Shown in pieces: positions 44,158 through 55,034 of a stretch of 64,000 nt of DNA. A model generated the notes under the pieces. It saw only the letters and a list, made by a program, of their open reading frames with translations. It searched no databases and was not told the origin of the DNA. Numbering within the stretch: the stretch's first letter is position 1; each line of letters begins with the position of its first letter. The position numbers and the translations under genes were made by a program. Source of the DNA: Halorubrum sp. F4 (GTDB taxonomy: Archaea > Halobacteriota > Halobacteria > Halobacteriales > Haloferacaceae); assembly GCF_027257195.1 (NCBI RefSeq), contig NZ_JAPDFS010000002.1, positions 88,398-152,397 on the forward strand, given 5' to 3'.

Positions 44158-45351
44158 TCACTCGGCGATCCGGAGCCCCAACACGTCGCGGGCGGCCCCG
44201 CGGACCGCGTCGACGTGGTCGTCCGGGCAGTAGACGCCGAGCCGCCAGCGGCTCCGCTCGGCCGCCCGGATGCCGGCGACGAGCTCGGAGGCGTCCGACA
44301 GTCGCTGCGTGATCCCGTCGACGACGACGGCGGAGCCGGACTCCTTGAGCCCGGGTCGAGACGGGACGTCGACGACGACGGCCCCGGGGTCGACGCCGGC
44401 CCGTTCCGCGATCTCGCGTTCGGCCGCGAGCTCCGCGTCGTGGTCGGCGTCGACGGTGCCCGCCGGTACCTCGCTCAGGCCGACCCAGACGGCGCGTTTG
44501 TACAGGTCGCGGTGCTCGATCCGCCGGCCGAGGTCCGGGACGTGTTCGCGGAGCGCGACGAGGAGGTCGTGGTCGGCCATCCGTCGGAAGGCCTCGACGT
44601 CCGTCCCCGTCCGGTCGAGGTAGCGCTCGCAGGCGCGCTCGAGCATCGCGCCGGCGACCCGGGAGACGTGGTGCCGATAGACGACGGCGTTCATCAGCGA
44701 CCGGGCGAGGAGCAGGCTCTCGGCGGTGGCGACGTTCCCCTCGGCGAGGACCAGCTCCGCGTCCGCCGGGTCGTCGCTCCCGTCGCCGAGGAGCCGGAGC
44801 TCGTTCACCAGCCGCCCGGTGTCGACGGTGCCGTAGGGGACGCCCGTGTGGTGCGCGTCGCGCACGAGGTAGTCCATGCGGTCGACGTCGAGCTCGCCCG
44901 AGACGAGCGCGCCGACGCCGCCCTCGCCCGCGATCAGGTCGGTCACGCGTACCGGATCGAGGTCGTTTCGCTCGAGGACCTGACAGACCTCGCGGTCGGC
45001 GTCGGTCAGGAGCCACCCGACGTCGTCGTGGTCCCGACCCGTCCGTCGTCGGATGATCCCCTCGGTCTGATGGCCGTAAGGGCCGTGTCCGGCGTCGTGA
45101 AGCAGCGCGGCCGCCCGAACGTGCGCTGCGGTGTCGGGGTCCAGATCGAGCCCGTCGAGCGCTCCCCGGGCGAGGTGGTAGACGCCGAGGCTGTGTTCGA
45201 AGCGGGTGTGGTTCGCGGAGGGATACACGAGACGGACCGTGGACAGCTGTTTGACGTGTCGCAGTCGCTGGAACGCCGGCGTGTCGATCAGCTCGGTCGC
45301 CGCCGGGTCCAGCCGGACGTGGCCGTGAACGCTGTCCTTGATCGCGTTCAT
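44158..45351 (-). CDS. HD-domain phosphohydrolase, paralogue 2
   Basis: 397 residues. MNAIKDSVHGHVRLDPAATE, NHTRFEHSLGVYHLARGALD, AALLHDAGHGPYGHQTEG and DRMDYLVRDAHHTGVPYG give a complete HD catalytic set. It is about as long as paralogue 1, sharing its N-terminal third and the VRDAxHTGVPYGT block, while the C-terminal halves differ more. The tandem arrangement suggests local duplication. The MBF1-like gene lies directly upstream on the same strand, separated by 7 bp, so co-transcription is likely. Confidence 0.9.
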   Translation of the reverse strand: MNAIKDSVHGHVRLDPAATELIDTPAFQRLRHVKQLSTVRLVYPSANHTRFEHSLGVYHLARGALDGLDLDPDTAAHVRAAALLHDAGHGPYGHQTEGIIRRRTGRDHDDVGWLLTDADREVCQVLERNDLDPVRVTDLIAGEGGVGALVSGELDVDRMDYLVRDAHHTGVPYGTVDTGRLVNELRLLGDGSDDPADAELVLAEGNVATAESLLLARSLMNAVVYRHHVSRVAGAMLERACERYLDRTGTDVEAFRRMADHDLLVALREHVPDLGRRIEHRDLYKRAVWVGLSEVPAGTVDADHDAELAAEREIAERAGVDPGAVVVDVPSRPGLKESGSAVVVDGITQRLSDASELVAGIRAAERSRWRLGVYCPDDHVDAVRGAARDVLGLRIAE

Positions 45352-45358
45352 CTCGCGC

Positions 45359-45943
45359 TCATTCCTCGACGAGTTCCACGTCGAGCCGCTCCGCGACCGC
45401 GCGGACGACCGAGCCGCCGACGCCCGCGGTCGCCGCCCGCCCGTCCTCTATCGCCAGCAGGTCGTCCTCGTCGACGTCGAGCTCCGCGGCCAGCTCCTCG
45501 ACGGTGAGTCCCGCCTCCCGGCGCGCCTCGGTCGCCAGGTCGCCGTAGCCCGAGACGAGGTACGGGAGCCGGTCCGTCTCGTAGTTCGTCCCCTCCTCCT
45601 CCCAGTGGGAGGAGTCGCCGGTCGCCGCGTCGTACATCTTCGCCTGCTTGTTGGCGATCTCCTGTGTACGGCTGCGCGGGCCGTCGGTCCCGTCCGCGCC
45701 GCCGGCGCTTCCCGAGCCGCCGGTACCGCTTCCGCCGCCGGCGCCGCCGGCACTGCCCGAGCCGCCGCCCCCACCGCCGCCCGATCCCCGCCGAGAATCG
45801 TCGTGCGGGCGACAGTTCGAGCAGACGAGCAGGCGTGCGCCCGCGACGTTCGCCCGCTGGAGGTTCGTCGTCTCCCGCCCGCAGAGCTCGCAGGCGCCGC
45901 CGTCGTCGTCGCCGCCACCGCCGCCCGTCGAGTACTTTGGCAT
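45359..45943 (-). CDS. MBF1-like transcription coactivator (zinc finger plus HTH)
   Basis: 194 residues. CELCGRET and LVCSNC form the N-terminal zinc ribbon. A long Gly/Ser/Asp low-complexity spacer (about residues 50-85) follows. The C-terminal part (YGDLATEARREAGLTVEELA to LAIEDGRAAT) is a cro/XRE-type helix-turn-helix. This is the archaeal multiprotein bridging factor layout. A cctttta-type box lies about 30 bases before the ATG on the minus strand. The spacer is unusually glycine-rich. Confidence 0.88.
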   Translation of the reverse strand: MPKYSTGGGGGDDDGGACELCGRETTNLQRANVAGARLLVCSNCRPHDDSRRGSGGGGGGGSGSAGGAGGGSGTGGSGSAGGADGTDGPRSRTQEIANKQAKMYDAATGDSSHWEEEGTNYETDRLPYLVSGYGDLATEARREAGLTVEELAAELDVDEDDLLAIEDGRAATAGVGGSVVRAVAERLDVELVEE

Positions 45944-46039
45944 ACCCCACGTAGCACCCCCGGCGCGGTAAAAGGTGACGGGCCGGGAACCGTCGAACGG
46001 TGGAACGGTGAAGCGGCGGAGCGGCGTCCTCCGACCGCG

Positions 46040-46768
46040 TCACCGCCACCGCTCCAACGCGGCCAGGATCCGGTCACGCCGGAGGTATCCCACCACCGAG
46101 AAGCCGAACAGTGCCGCCAGGAGTCCGACCGCCAGCGCGAGGTCCCCGTTCGCGAGGCTCGACCCGGAGACGGCGACGACGACGTACGCCGGCGTCCGTC
46201 CGACGACCATGACGGCGACGAGGTTCCGGAATCTGACGTCGGTCAGCCCACCCATGAGACAGAGGACGTCGTCCGGCAGTCCGGGAATCAGGAACACGAG
46301 GAACATGCCCGGAAGTCCGGCCTCCGCGACGAACGCGTCGAACCGCTCCAACACGTCCGGACGGACCACTCGCTCGACGAAGGGGCGGCCGTATCGGCGG
46401 GAGAGTCCGAACGCGACGGTGCTGCCGATCACGACCCCGATCAGGCTGTAGACGGTCCCGAGGAACGCCCCGAACAGGTAGCCGCCCGCGAACGCGATCA
46501 CCTGTCCCGGGATCGGTGCCAGAACCACCTGTGCGGCCTGGATCCCGATGAACACGAGCGGTGCGAAGGGACCGTATCCGGCGACGAAAGCCCGGAGCTC
46601 GGGGCCGTTCGCCAGGAACGGGAAGTACTCGCGAACGAGCACGTAGGCGCCGCCGAGGACGACGACGAGGCCGACGGCGACGGCGACGGATCGTCGACGG
46701 TCCGCGGCCGATCGGAAGACTCCCATGGGTCGTGGTTCGATGGCCGTCGGATCCGTCCGGATCGACAT
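46040..46768 (-). CDS. TVP38/TMEM64-family (DedA-like) membrane protein
   Basis: 242 residues from ATG 46768; an ATG at 46726 (MGVFRSAADRR) is an equally good start. VVLAPIPGQVIAFAGGYLFG is the family signature, followed by VIGSTVAFGLSRRYGRPFVE and LIPGLPDDVLCLMGGLTDV. About five to six membrane segments. VTT/DedA proteins act as lipid scramblases or transporters in the membrane. Stand-alone, diverging from the dehydrogenase gene. Confidence 0.9.
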   Translation of the reverse strand: MSIRTDPTAIEPRPMGVFRSAADRRRSVAVAVGLVVVLGGAYVLVREYFPFLANGPELRAFVAGYGPFAPLVFIGIQAAQVVLAPIPGQVIAFAGGYLFGAFLGTVYSLIGVVIGSTVAFGLSRRYGRPFVERVVRPDVLERFDAFVAEAGLPGMFLVFLIPGLPDDVLCLMGGLTDVRFRNLVAVMVVGRTPAYVVVAVSGSSLANGDLALAVGLLAALFGFSVVGYLRRDRILAALERWR

Positions 46769-46853
46769 CAAACCCCGTCACCGGAGCCGAAGTGATCCGC
46801 CCTTCACCGGATCCGGAGCAACCTATTTGTGCCGCCTGCCGGTAGCCGCCGGT

Positions 46854-47810
46854 ATGGCGTTCACCCTCGGCATCCACGAGTCCGTCGAGTTACTGTTTCC
46901 CCCGACCGTCCTGCGTGATACCCTCGACCCCGCTCACGGCGACTCCGCGGGCGACGAGGGCTCCTTCGAGGTCCGCGTCGTCCGGTCGTCGGCCGAACTC
47001 GAGGACTGTGACGCGCTGGTGACGTTCGCGTACGAAGAGTCGTTCCTGTCGGCGGGACTCTCGTGGATCCACTCGGTCCAGGCCGGCGTCGACCGGTTCC
47101 CGTTCGACGAGCTCGAGGAGCGAGGGATCCGGCTCACCAACAGCACCGGGATCCACGGCGACGCGGTGGGCGAGACCGTCCTCGGCTACATGACGTCGTT
47201 CGCCCGCCGGCTCCACCGCTACCGCGACCGCGGGCGGGACGGCGAGTGGAGACACCCGGAGTGGGACGAGCCGTTCACCCTCTCGGGCGAGTCGCTCTGC
47301 GTCGTCGGTCTCGGGACGCTCGGACGGGGGATCGCCTCGCGCGCGGACGCCTGTGGGATGGACGTCGTCGGCGTGAGACGAACGCCGACGCCCGTCGACC
47401 ACGTCGGGGAGGTGTACACGCCCGAGGAGATCGAGAGGGCCGTCGCGGACGCGCGGTTCGTCGCGGTTGCGACGCCCCTGACCGAGGAGACGCGGGGACT
47501 GATCGGCGCCGACGAACTGGCGGCGATGCCCGACGACGCGTATCTGCTGAACGTCTCCCGCGGCGGCGTCGTCGACGAGGCGGCGCTCCTCGCGGAGCTC
47601 GAACGCGACCGGCTCGCGGGCGCGGCCCTCGACGTCTTCGAGACGGAGCCGCTGCCGGAGGACTCCCCGTTCTGGGAGCTCGACGACGTCATCGTCACGC
47701 CGCACGCGGCGGCGGCGACGCGCGACTACTACCGGCGGATCGCCGACATCGTCCGCGAGAACCGCCGCCGAGCCGTCGCCGGCGAACCGTTCGTGAACCG
47801 GGTGGTCTGA
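46854..47810 (+). CDS. D-2-hydroxyacid dehydrogenase
   Basis: 318 residues from ATG 46854; the frame is open upstream with unlikely composition. NAD-binding LCVVGLGTLGRGIASRADAC (GxGxxG), ATPLTEETRGLIGADEL, LNVSRGGVVDEAALL (Arg) and DVFETEPLPEDSPFWELDDV with TPHAAA (His) give the catalytic Arg/Glu/His triad. The family reduces 2-ketoacids such as glyoxylate, hydroxypyruvate or phosphohydroxypyruvate; substrate not resolvable. Confidence 0.92.
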   Translation: MAFTLGIHESVELLFPPTVLRDTLDPAHGDSAGDEGSFEVRVVRSSAELEDCDALVTFAYEESFLSAGLSWIHSVQAGVDRFPFDELEERGIRLTNSTGIHGDAVGETVLGYMTSFARRLHRYRDRGRDGEWRHPEWDEPFTLSGESLCVVGLGTLGRGIASRADACGMDVVGVRRTPTPVDHVGEVYTPEEIERAVADARFVAVATPLTEETRGLIGADELAAMPDDAYLLNVSRGGVVDEAALLAELERDRLAGAALDVFETEPLPEDSPFWELDDVIVTPHAAAATRDYYRRIADIVRENRRRAVAGEPFVNRVV

Positions 47811-47822
47811 GGAGCGGACGGC

Positions 47823-49175
47823 TCAGTCGTGGGTCGGGTCGTCGACGGGATCGGTGACCTGCTCGTCCACCGGATCGGCGGAGTCGCCGCCCGCACGTCG
47901 GGGCGAGAGCCCGCCGAGGAGGATCCGGTCGATCGGCCGTGAACCGTGCCGGACGAGCACCGACAGCACGTTGAGAGCGAACGCGCCGACGCCGGCAGCC
48001 ACGAGCACTCCGCCGAGGGCCGAGGCGACGCCGGAGCTCCCGAGGAGGTCCGTGGCGACGATCAGCGCCGTCCCGGCGAACAGCAGGGAGCCGTCGATCG
48101 CGGCGAGGCGGTCGTCGTAGAGGTCGTCGATCATCGGCACGTCCTCGAGCCCGAGGAGGTCGCTGTACCGGTGGACCCAGACGACGAACGGGACGACGTG
48201 ATAGAGCGTCCCGAACACGACGAACCCGATCGCACCGAGGACGAGGAGGTGCCCGGCGCCCGCGGCCCCGAGGAGGTGCTCCCGCGACAGCGGGTCGGTC
48301 GCCCACGCGGGAAGCGAAACGGCCGACCACAGCGCGAGGGCGACGACGAACGCCGCGTACCGCGTGTGCATCGGCGTCGGTTCGACGCGCATCTCGTACA
48401 GCTTCCGCGCGAGGACGACACAGACCGCGAGCGCGGCCGCCACGACCAGGATCCCGCCGATCCGGGCGAGGGGGTCGTTCCCGACGAGGCGGCCGGTCGC
48501 GAGGGCGACGACGCCGAGCGGGTGGCCGCGCTCCTCGATCCGCCGGAGCCGGTGGTCGATCCCGCGGAGCTCCGTCTGTGTGAACATCGTTCCGAGCTGA
48601 TACAGGGCTCCGTACACGGTCGTCAGGACGACGCCGAAGACCGCGACGGTCGCGTGTGCGCCGACGGCTCCCGTTCGACTCACGCCCATCCTCGGATACA
48701 CCGAGCCGGAGAATCCGATCGCGAGGAGAACGCCGAGGACCGTCGTGACGAGGAGGAACGCCAGCGCGACGAGGAAGTGCCGCTCCGTGACGTCGTAGCG
48801 CTCGACCGGCCGGAGCGTCCGAACCACGTTGTACGCGAACGTCCAGAACCCGGCGAGCACCAGGAGTCCGAACGGGGCGGTCCACGTCGGCCGGCCGAGG
48901 AGGAACGCGCCGGCGAACCCGATCAGCCCGGCGACGACGAGCGCCAACTGCGCGTCGGCGAGCCGGCGCGAGTGGAGCGTCACCCCCGACCAGACCGGGA
49001 CGAACTGCGTCATCGCACCCATGATCGTGACGCAGATCCATCCCGCAAGGAGGAGGTGGAGATGGGCCAATCGAGCGAGCCCGGGGGCTACACCGACGCG
49101 CATGCCGACCCCGAGCGTGACCCCCGCCACGAGCAGCACGAGCGCGACGAGGAAGTGCCGCAACGGGACGGTCAT
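47823..49175 (-). CDS. Heme-copper oxidase subunit I-like (CcoN/NorB-related) membrane protein
   Basis: 450 residues from ATG 49175 (MTVPLRHFLVALVL); the longer upstream frame overlaps a DUF2249 gene. About twelve hydrophobic segments. ARLAHLHLLLAGWICVTIMG, GAHATVAVFGVVLTTVYGAL and LGAIGFVVFGTLYHVVPFVVW hold histidines spaced like heme ligands of CcoN/NorB-type proteins, and several canonical copper ligands are not obvious. Next to three DUF2249 genes and two cupins, a role in NO or nitrogen-oxide handling or electron transfer is likely. The acidic C-terminal tail is cytoplasmic-looking. Confidence 0.75.
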   Translation of the reverse strand: MTVPLRHFLVALVLLVAGVTLGVGMRVGVAPGLARLAHLHLLLAGWICVTIMGAMTQFVPVWSGVTLHSRRLADAQLALVVAGLIGFAGAFLLGRPTWTAPFGLLVLAGFWTFAYNVVRTLRPVERYDVTERHFLVALAFLLVTTVLGVLLAIGFSGSVYPRMGVSRTGAVGAHATVAVFGVVLTTVYGALYQLGTMFTQTELRGIDHRLRRIEERGHPLGVVALATGRLVGNDPLARIGGILVVAAALAVCVVLARKLYEMRVEPTPMHTRYAAFVVALALWSAVSLPAWATDPLSREHLLGAAGAGHLLVLGAIGFVVFGTLYHVVPFVVWVHRYSDLLGLEDVPMIDDLYDDRLAAIDGSLLFAGTALIVATDLLGSSGVASALGGVLVAAGVGAFALNVLSVLVRHGSRPIDRILLGGLSPRRAGGDSADPVDEQVTDPVDDPTHD

Positions 49176-49228
49176 GGGGGGCTGTCGACCCGTGTCGATC
49201 CCCCCGGGAACGGCTCCCATGGCCGCGG

Positions 49229-49567
49229 TTACCTCCCGCCGTCTCCCGCCGATGAGCGTCCCGGAGACGCCGACTTTTCCGAACGCCGACCGTCCCGCTC
49301 GCCCCCCGGGGTCCAGATCACGGTCACGACCGTGCCGTCGTCCTCGAGGGTCTCGTGGCGGTATCCACGCTCGTCCAGTCGCGGATAGAGGTGTTGCGGT
49401 CGGCGGTCGTTGCGTTGGACCAACGCCACGTCGTCGTCCAGTTCCGCCAGCCGCTCGAGGGTGTCCTTGAGCGGTCGCGGCGGCGGGAGGTCCCGGGCGT
49501 CGAGCGTCTCGTGTTCCCGCCCCTCCGGGACCCCGGCTCGGTCGAGGAACACCGTCGTTTCGGGCAT
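49229..49567 (-). CDS. DUF2249-domain protein A
   Basis: 112 residues. HETLDARDLPPPRPLKDTLE begins the DUF2249 fold, and LYPRLDERGYRHETLEDDG with VVTVIW ends it. The first ~20 residues and the last 25 (Arg/Ser-rich) are extra. It lies 53 bp upstream of the heme-copper-like gene on the same strand, so the two are probably co-transcribed. DUF2249 is a TusA-like small domain frequently next to denitrification or nitrite-reductase genes in haloarchaea. Confidence 0.82.
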   Translation of the reverse strand: MPETTVFLDRAGVPEGREHETLDARDLPPPRPLKDTLERLAELDDDVALVQRNDRRPQHLYPRLDERGYRHETLEDDGTVVTVIWTPGGERDGRRSEKSASPGRSSAGDGGR

Positions 49568-49654
49568 GTCTCGAGGGAGGAGGTCCGTCCACGTACGCCT
49601 CCTCCCGAACGAGTTCGGGAGAACCCCTACTCCGACCCCGTTCCGGTATCCGGT

Positions 49655-49924
49655 ATGTCCGTAGACCAGTTCGACCGGGCCGATCAGTCCGACGCGGGAC
49701 GACGGCTCGACGCCCGCGAGATCGACGGCGAACCGTTCGGCGAGATCATGGCCGCCCTCGAGGACCTCCCCGACGACGAGTCGCTGCTCCTGGTGAACTC
49801 CTTCGAACCGGAGCCGCTGTACGACGTTCTCGAACGCCGCGGGTTCCGATACGAGACGACGTCCGAGGAATCGGCGGAGGGCGACGGCTCGACGGTCTGG
49901 TACGTCGAGATCGCTCGGGCGTGA
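49655..49924 (+). CDS. DUF2249-domain protein B
   Basis: 89 residues from ATG 49655. RRLDAREIDGEPFGEIMAAL and LLLVNSFEPEPLYDVLERRG show the DUF2249 core (the conserved LVNxFEPxPL block), ending VWYVEIA. It diverges from protein A with 87 bp between starts, a shared bidirectional promoter region. Confidence 0.88.
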   Translation: MSVDQFDRADQSDAGRRLDAREIDGEPFGEIMAALEDLPDDESLLLVNSFEPEPLYDVLERRGFRYETTSEESAEGDGSTVWYVEIARA

Positions 49925-49959
49925 AACGCCGGGATCGGTCCCGCGGTCGCGGTCGGAGG

Positions 49960-50193
49960 CTACTCCTCGTGCTTCGGGAACTCGGCGACGAACTCGCCGG
50001 GTGACTCCTGGCTCACCTCGTAGGCGTCCTCGTCGAACGCCGGCACCTCCGCGGCCATCTCGTAGAACAGCGGCTTGGGCTCGTGGTCGTTGACGATGGT
50101 GAGCGTCTCGCCCGGCTCCATCGACTCGAACTCCTCGTGGATCTTCGTGTGTCGGTCCACCGGTGGGATCTCGCGGACGTCGAGTGTCGGCAT
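49960..50193 (-). CDS. DUF2249-domain protein C
   Basis: 77 residues from ATG 50193. MPTLDVREIPPVDRHTKIHE and LTIVNDHEPKPLFYEMAAEV carry the conserved DUF2249 strand and loop, ending EFVAEFPKHEE. It converges with protein B (35 bp). Together with A and B it makes three diverged copies in 1 kb. Confidence 0.9.
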   Translation of the reverse strand: MPTLDVREIPPVDRHTKIHEEFESMEPGETLTIVNDHEPKPLFYEMAAEVPAFDEDAYEVSQESPGEFVAEFPKHEE

Positions 50194-50380
50194 GCGATCG
50201 ACGGGACGGGAGCCGCCGCCATCGGCCTTGACCCGAACCCGTTCGGGAACAGCCACTCGTCTCCGAGTTCCCACCGTTCGAACGTGATCGAACGCACGCC
50301 GCTCCGCATGCCTCGTACAGTCACGGCAACGCTCCCGTCTCGTACGACCACGGGGTACCGCAACTCGCCCGCCGAGAGGG

Positions 50381-50776
50381 GTGAGTGACGTGCCCGCGAC
50401 CGACATCGACGCCGAGCGACGCTACGACGACGAGCGGTTCGCGACGAGCGGGGTGTTCCGAAGCGACCGGATGAAGGTCGTCTGCGGCTACTTCGAGCCG
50501 GGGCAGTTCATCCCGGTTCACGCCCCCGACAGCGACGTGGCGATCACGGTCCGAACCGGATCGGGAACCGTGCGGGAGGGCGGGACCGATCACCGAGTGG
50601 AACCCGGAGACGTGGTCGTCGTGGAGGCGGGGACCGAACGCGGCGTCAGAGCGGACGACGGCGAGCGTCTCGAGGCGCTCCTCGTCACCGCGCCGCCGCC
50701 GACCGACGCGGAACACGGTCCGGTCCGCGAGGGGATACGCCGCGGCGAGTTCGACCCGCGCGGAGGCGAAGCGTGA
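50381..50776 (+). CDS. Cupin-domain protein 1
   Basis: 131 residues from a GTG start. YFEPGQFIPVHAPDSDVAIT and VREGGTDHRVEPGDVVVVEA are the two cupin motifs; His and Asp residues in the first could bind metal. Its stop overlaps the next gene in a GTGA, so the two cupins are co-translated. Adjacent DUF2249 and heme-copper genes suggest a redox or NO-related role. Confidence 0.88.
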   Translation: MSDVPATDIDAERRYDDERFATSGVFRSDRMKVVCGYFEPGQFIPVHAPDSDVAITVRTGSGTVREGGTDHRVEPGDVVVVEAGTERGVRADDGERLEALLVTAPPPTDAEHGPVREGIRRGEFDPRGGEA

Positions 50777-51078
50777 CGACCGTCAGGTCGCTCTCGGACC
50801 TCGAGGGAACGCCGCACGCCGTCGTCTTTCCGGACGCCGAACCACGGACGATCCGTCTCGCGCTCGACGCGGGCGAGTCGGTCGCGCCACATACCCATCC
50901 CGATCGGGAGATCGTGTTCCACGTGACCGACGGAACCGTCGAGTTGGACGTCGGCGACGGGACGCACGAGCTGTCCGCCGGCGACGTCGCCCGGTTCGAC
51001 GGCGCACGCGAGATCTCGCCGCGTGCGACCGAGTCGGCGACCGTGCTCGTCGTCCTCGCGAAGCGCTCGGACGGGTGA
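50773..51078 (+). CDS. Cupin-domain protein 2
   Basis: 101 residues from the GTG that overlaps the upstream stop. LALDAGESVAPHTHPDREIV is cupin motif 1 with the HxHxxxxE metal set; VELDVGDGTHELSAGDVARF is motif 2. It keeps a cleaner metal site than cupin 1. Function unknown. Confidence 0.9.
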   Translation: MTTVRSLSDLEGTPHAVVFPDAEPRTIRLALDAGESVAPHTHPDREIVFHVTDGTVELDVGDGTHELSAGDVARFDGAREISPRATESATVLVVLAKRSDG

Positions 51079-51093
51079 CTCGCCTCGTCGTCG

Positions 51094-51147
51094 GGGGTGA
51101 CTCCCCCCGCCGTCTGGGGTGACTCCCCCCGCCGTCTGGGGTGACTC
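51094..51147. repeat. 22-bp tandem repeat, about 2.5 copies, between convergent genes
   Basis: Units at 51094-51115 and 51116-51137 are identical; a partial third copy, 51138-51147, runs into the 3' end of the ATP-grasp gene. Each unit begins ggggtgactcccccc, which can fold as GGGG-TGACT-CCCC. Placed between two convergent genes it may act as a bidirectional terminator. Confidence 0.65.
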
Positions 51148-52463
51148 TATTCGTTGCCCGGGCCGAGGTACCCCCACGCCTGGAGTCGGTCGCCGTCTCC
51201 GTTGATCCACCGCTCGCCGATGTCGTCACGGTAGTACATGTTCGGCATGACGATGTCGTCGATCCGGTCGTACGCCTGCTCCCGCGCCGCCTGCATCGTG
51301 TCTCCCTTCCCGGTCACGACGATGGGCATGCCGTTACCGCCGGCGACGCGCCACTGCCCGTCGACCTTCTTCGCGTCTTCGAGATGGATCCCCTCACGAC
51401 TCTCCGTCTCGAAGACCACTGCTGCGTTTCGAGAGTTCTCATCGTACGTCTTGTCGTCATCGAACGGGAACGGTGGGAGGACGACCCGAATGCCGATCTG
51501 GTACCCGTTGTGGACCTTGACGTCGGGCTCGTTGCCGTGTGCGAGGTCGGAGAAGAACTCGCCGGTAGACGACTCGATGGACTCCTCCTGTAGCGTGATC
51601 GTCGGGTACCCGAACCGCGGCGTGAACTCCAACGGATAGATCCCGTTCTCGTTGACGATGCAGTTGATGTCGATGCTTCCCACGTACCCCTCGTCGGCGA
51701 GCCAGCCCTCCAGCTTGCCGAACGTCTCCTGAAACAGTTTGTTCTGGGCTGCCCAGAACATCGACGTTCCCATCTCACCGGTCTGTGGACCGATGTTCCC
51801 GGGGAACAACTTCTTGTGCTCGAAGAAATTGACCTGGTCAATGAACTCCTCGCCGTTGAAGAACCCGCAGATGGCGACCTCGACGCCTTGGACCTTCCGT
51901 TGGAGCTGGAACCCCTTCATCCGGTGTCCCCACGCCTTCTTGTAGGCACGGAGGACGTCTACGACGTCGCTACCGTCGTCCTCGTTCCCGACGTAGAGCA
52001 GTCGTTTGACGTTCTGGACCTCGCCGAGCGGCTTGATGACGTACGGAGCCGGGTTCTCCTGGACGTGCTGGATGCCCGCATCGAAGTCGTTGAAGATGTG
52101 ATGTTCGACGGTGTTGACGTCGTGCTCCTCGAGGACTTCCATCGCGTAGCCGCGGTCCTCCTCGAGGTGATCGGTGTTCGGCGTACCGCCGACGACGGCC
52201 TTCCCCTGCTCGCGGAGCTCCTGCGCGAGTTCGCCCGTCCCGATATCCGATCCCACCCAGATGTCGTCGAAAACGATGACGTCGGCCCACTCGACTTCCG
52301 CGCGCCAGTCGTCCGTCTTCGGGACGAAGCCGTCCCCGATCTCCTGGTCGCTTTCGGCCTCGATGTAGTACTTCACGTCGTGGCCCTCGCGGTGGACCTG
52401 CCACGCGAGGTCGGTGATCAACGCGGCGTCCGCGGAGACGAACAGGAAACGCTCGGTGTCCAT
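51147..52463 (-). CDS. ATP-grasp protein, PurD-like (phosphoribosylamine-glycine ligase family)
   Basis: 438 residues. The N-terminal domain ends in VVGGTPNTDHLEEDRGYAME. The ATP-grasp core follows: YVIKPLGEVQN, a long glycine-poor middle, GSIDINCIVNENGIYPLEFT and PRFGYPTI. The C-terminus has RVAGGNGMPIVVTGKGDTMQ as in PurD. It differs from textbook PurD in several loops and could act on a different amine and acid pair. Base composition is distinctly less GC-rich than the flanking cupin and katG genes. Confidence 0.75.
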   Translation of the reverse strand: MDTERFLFVSADAALITDLAWQVHREGHDVKYYIEAESDQEIGDGFVPKTDDWRAEVEWADVIVFDDIWVGSDIGTGELAQELREQGKAVVGGTPNTDHLEEDRGYAMEVLEEHDVNTVEHHIFNDFDAGIQHVQENPAPYVIKPLGEVQNVKRLLYVGNEDDGSDVVDVLRAYKKAWGHRMKGFQLQRKVQGVEVAICGFFNGEEFIDQVNFFEHKKLFPGNIGPQTGEMGTSMFWAAQNKLFQETFGKLEGWLADEGYVGSIDINCIVNENGIYPLEFTPRFGYPTITLQEESIESSTGEFFSDLAHGNEPDVKVHNGYQIGIRVVLPPFPFDDDKTYDENSRNAAVVFETESREGIHLEDAKKVDGQWRVAGGNGMPIVVTGKGDTMQAAREQAYDRIDDIVMPNMYYRDDIGERWINGDGDRLQAWGYLGPGNE

Positions 52464-54934
<2,471 letters not shown>

Positions 54935-55034
54935 GGACCGACCCCCGGCGGAATCCGTAGCCTCGAAACTCACTCCTCGGCAACGCCGGCCGATTGACGT
55001 ACCGTTTTCCCCGGATCTCGCGATGGACCGGTAG

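Noticed and set aside
42676..45507. 943-codon plus-strand frame
   Set aside because: Shadow of the two HD genes; composition is rich in Arg, Val and Gly and it overlaps three well-supported genes.
51094..51147. Short tandem repeat as a CRISPR array
   Set aside because: Units abut with no spacers and there are no cas genes in the window.
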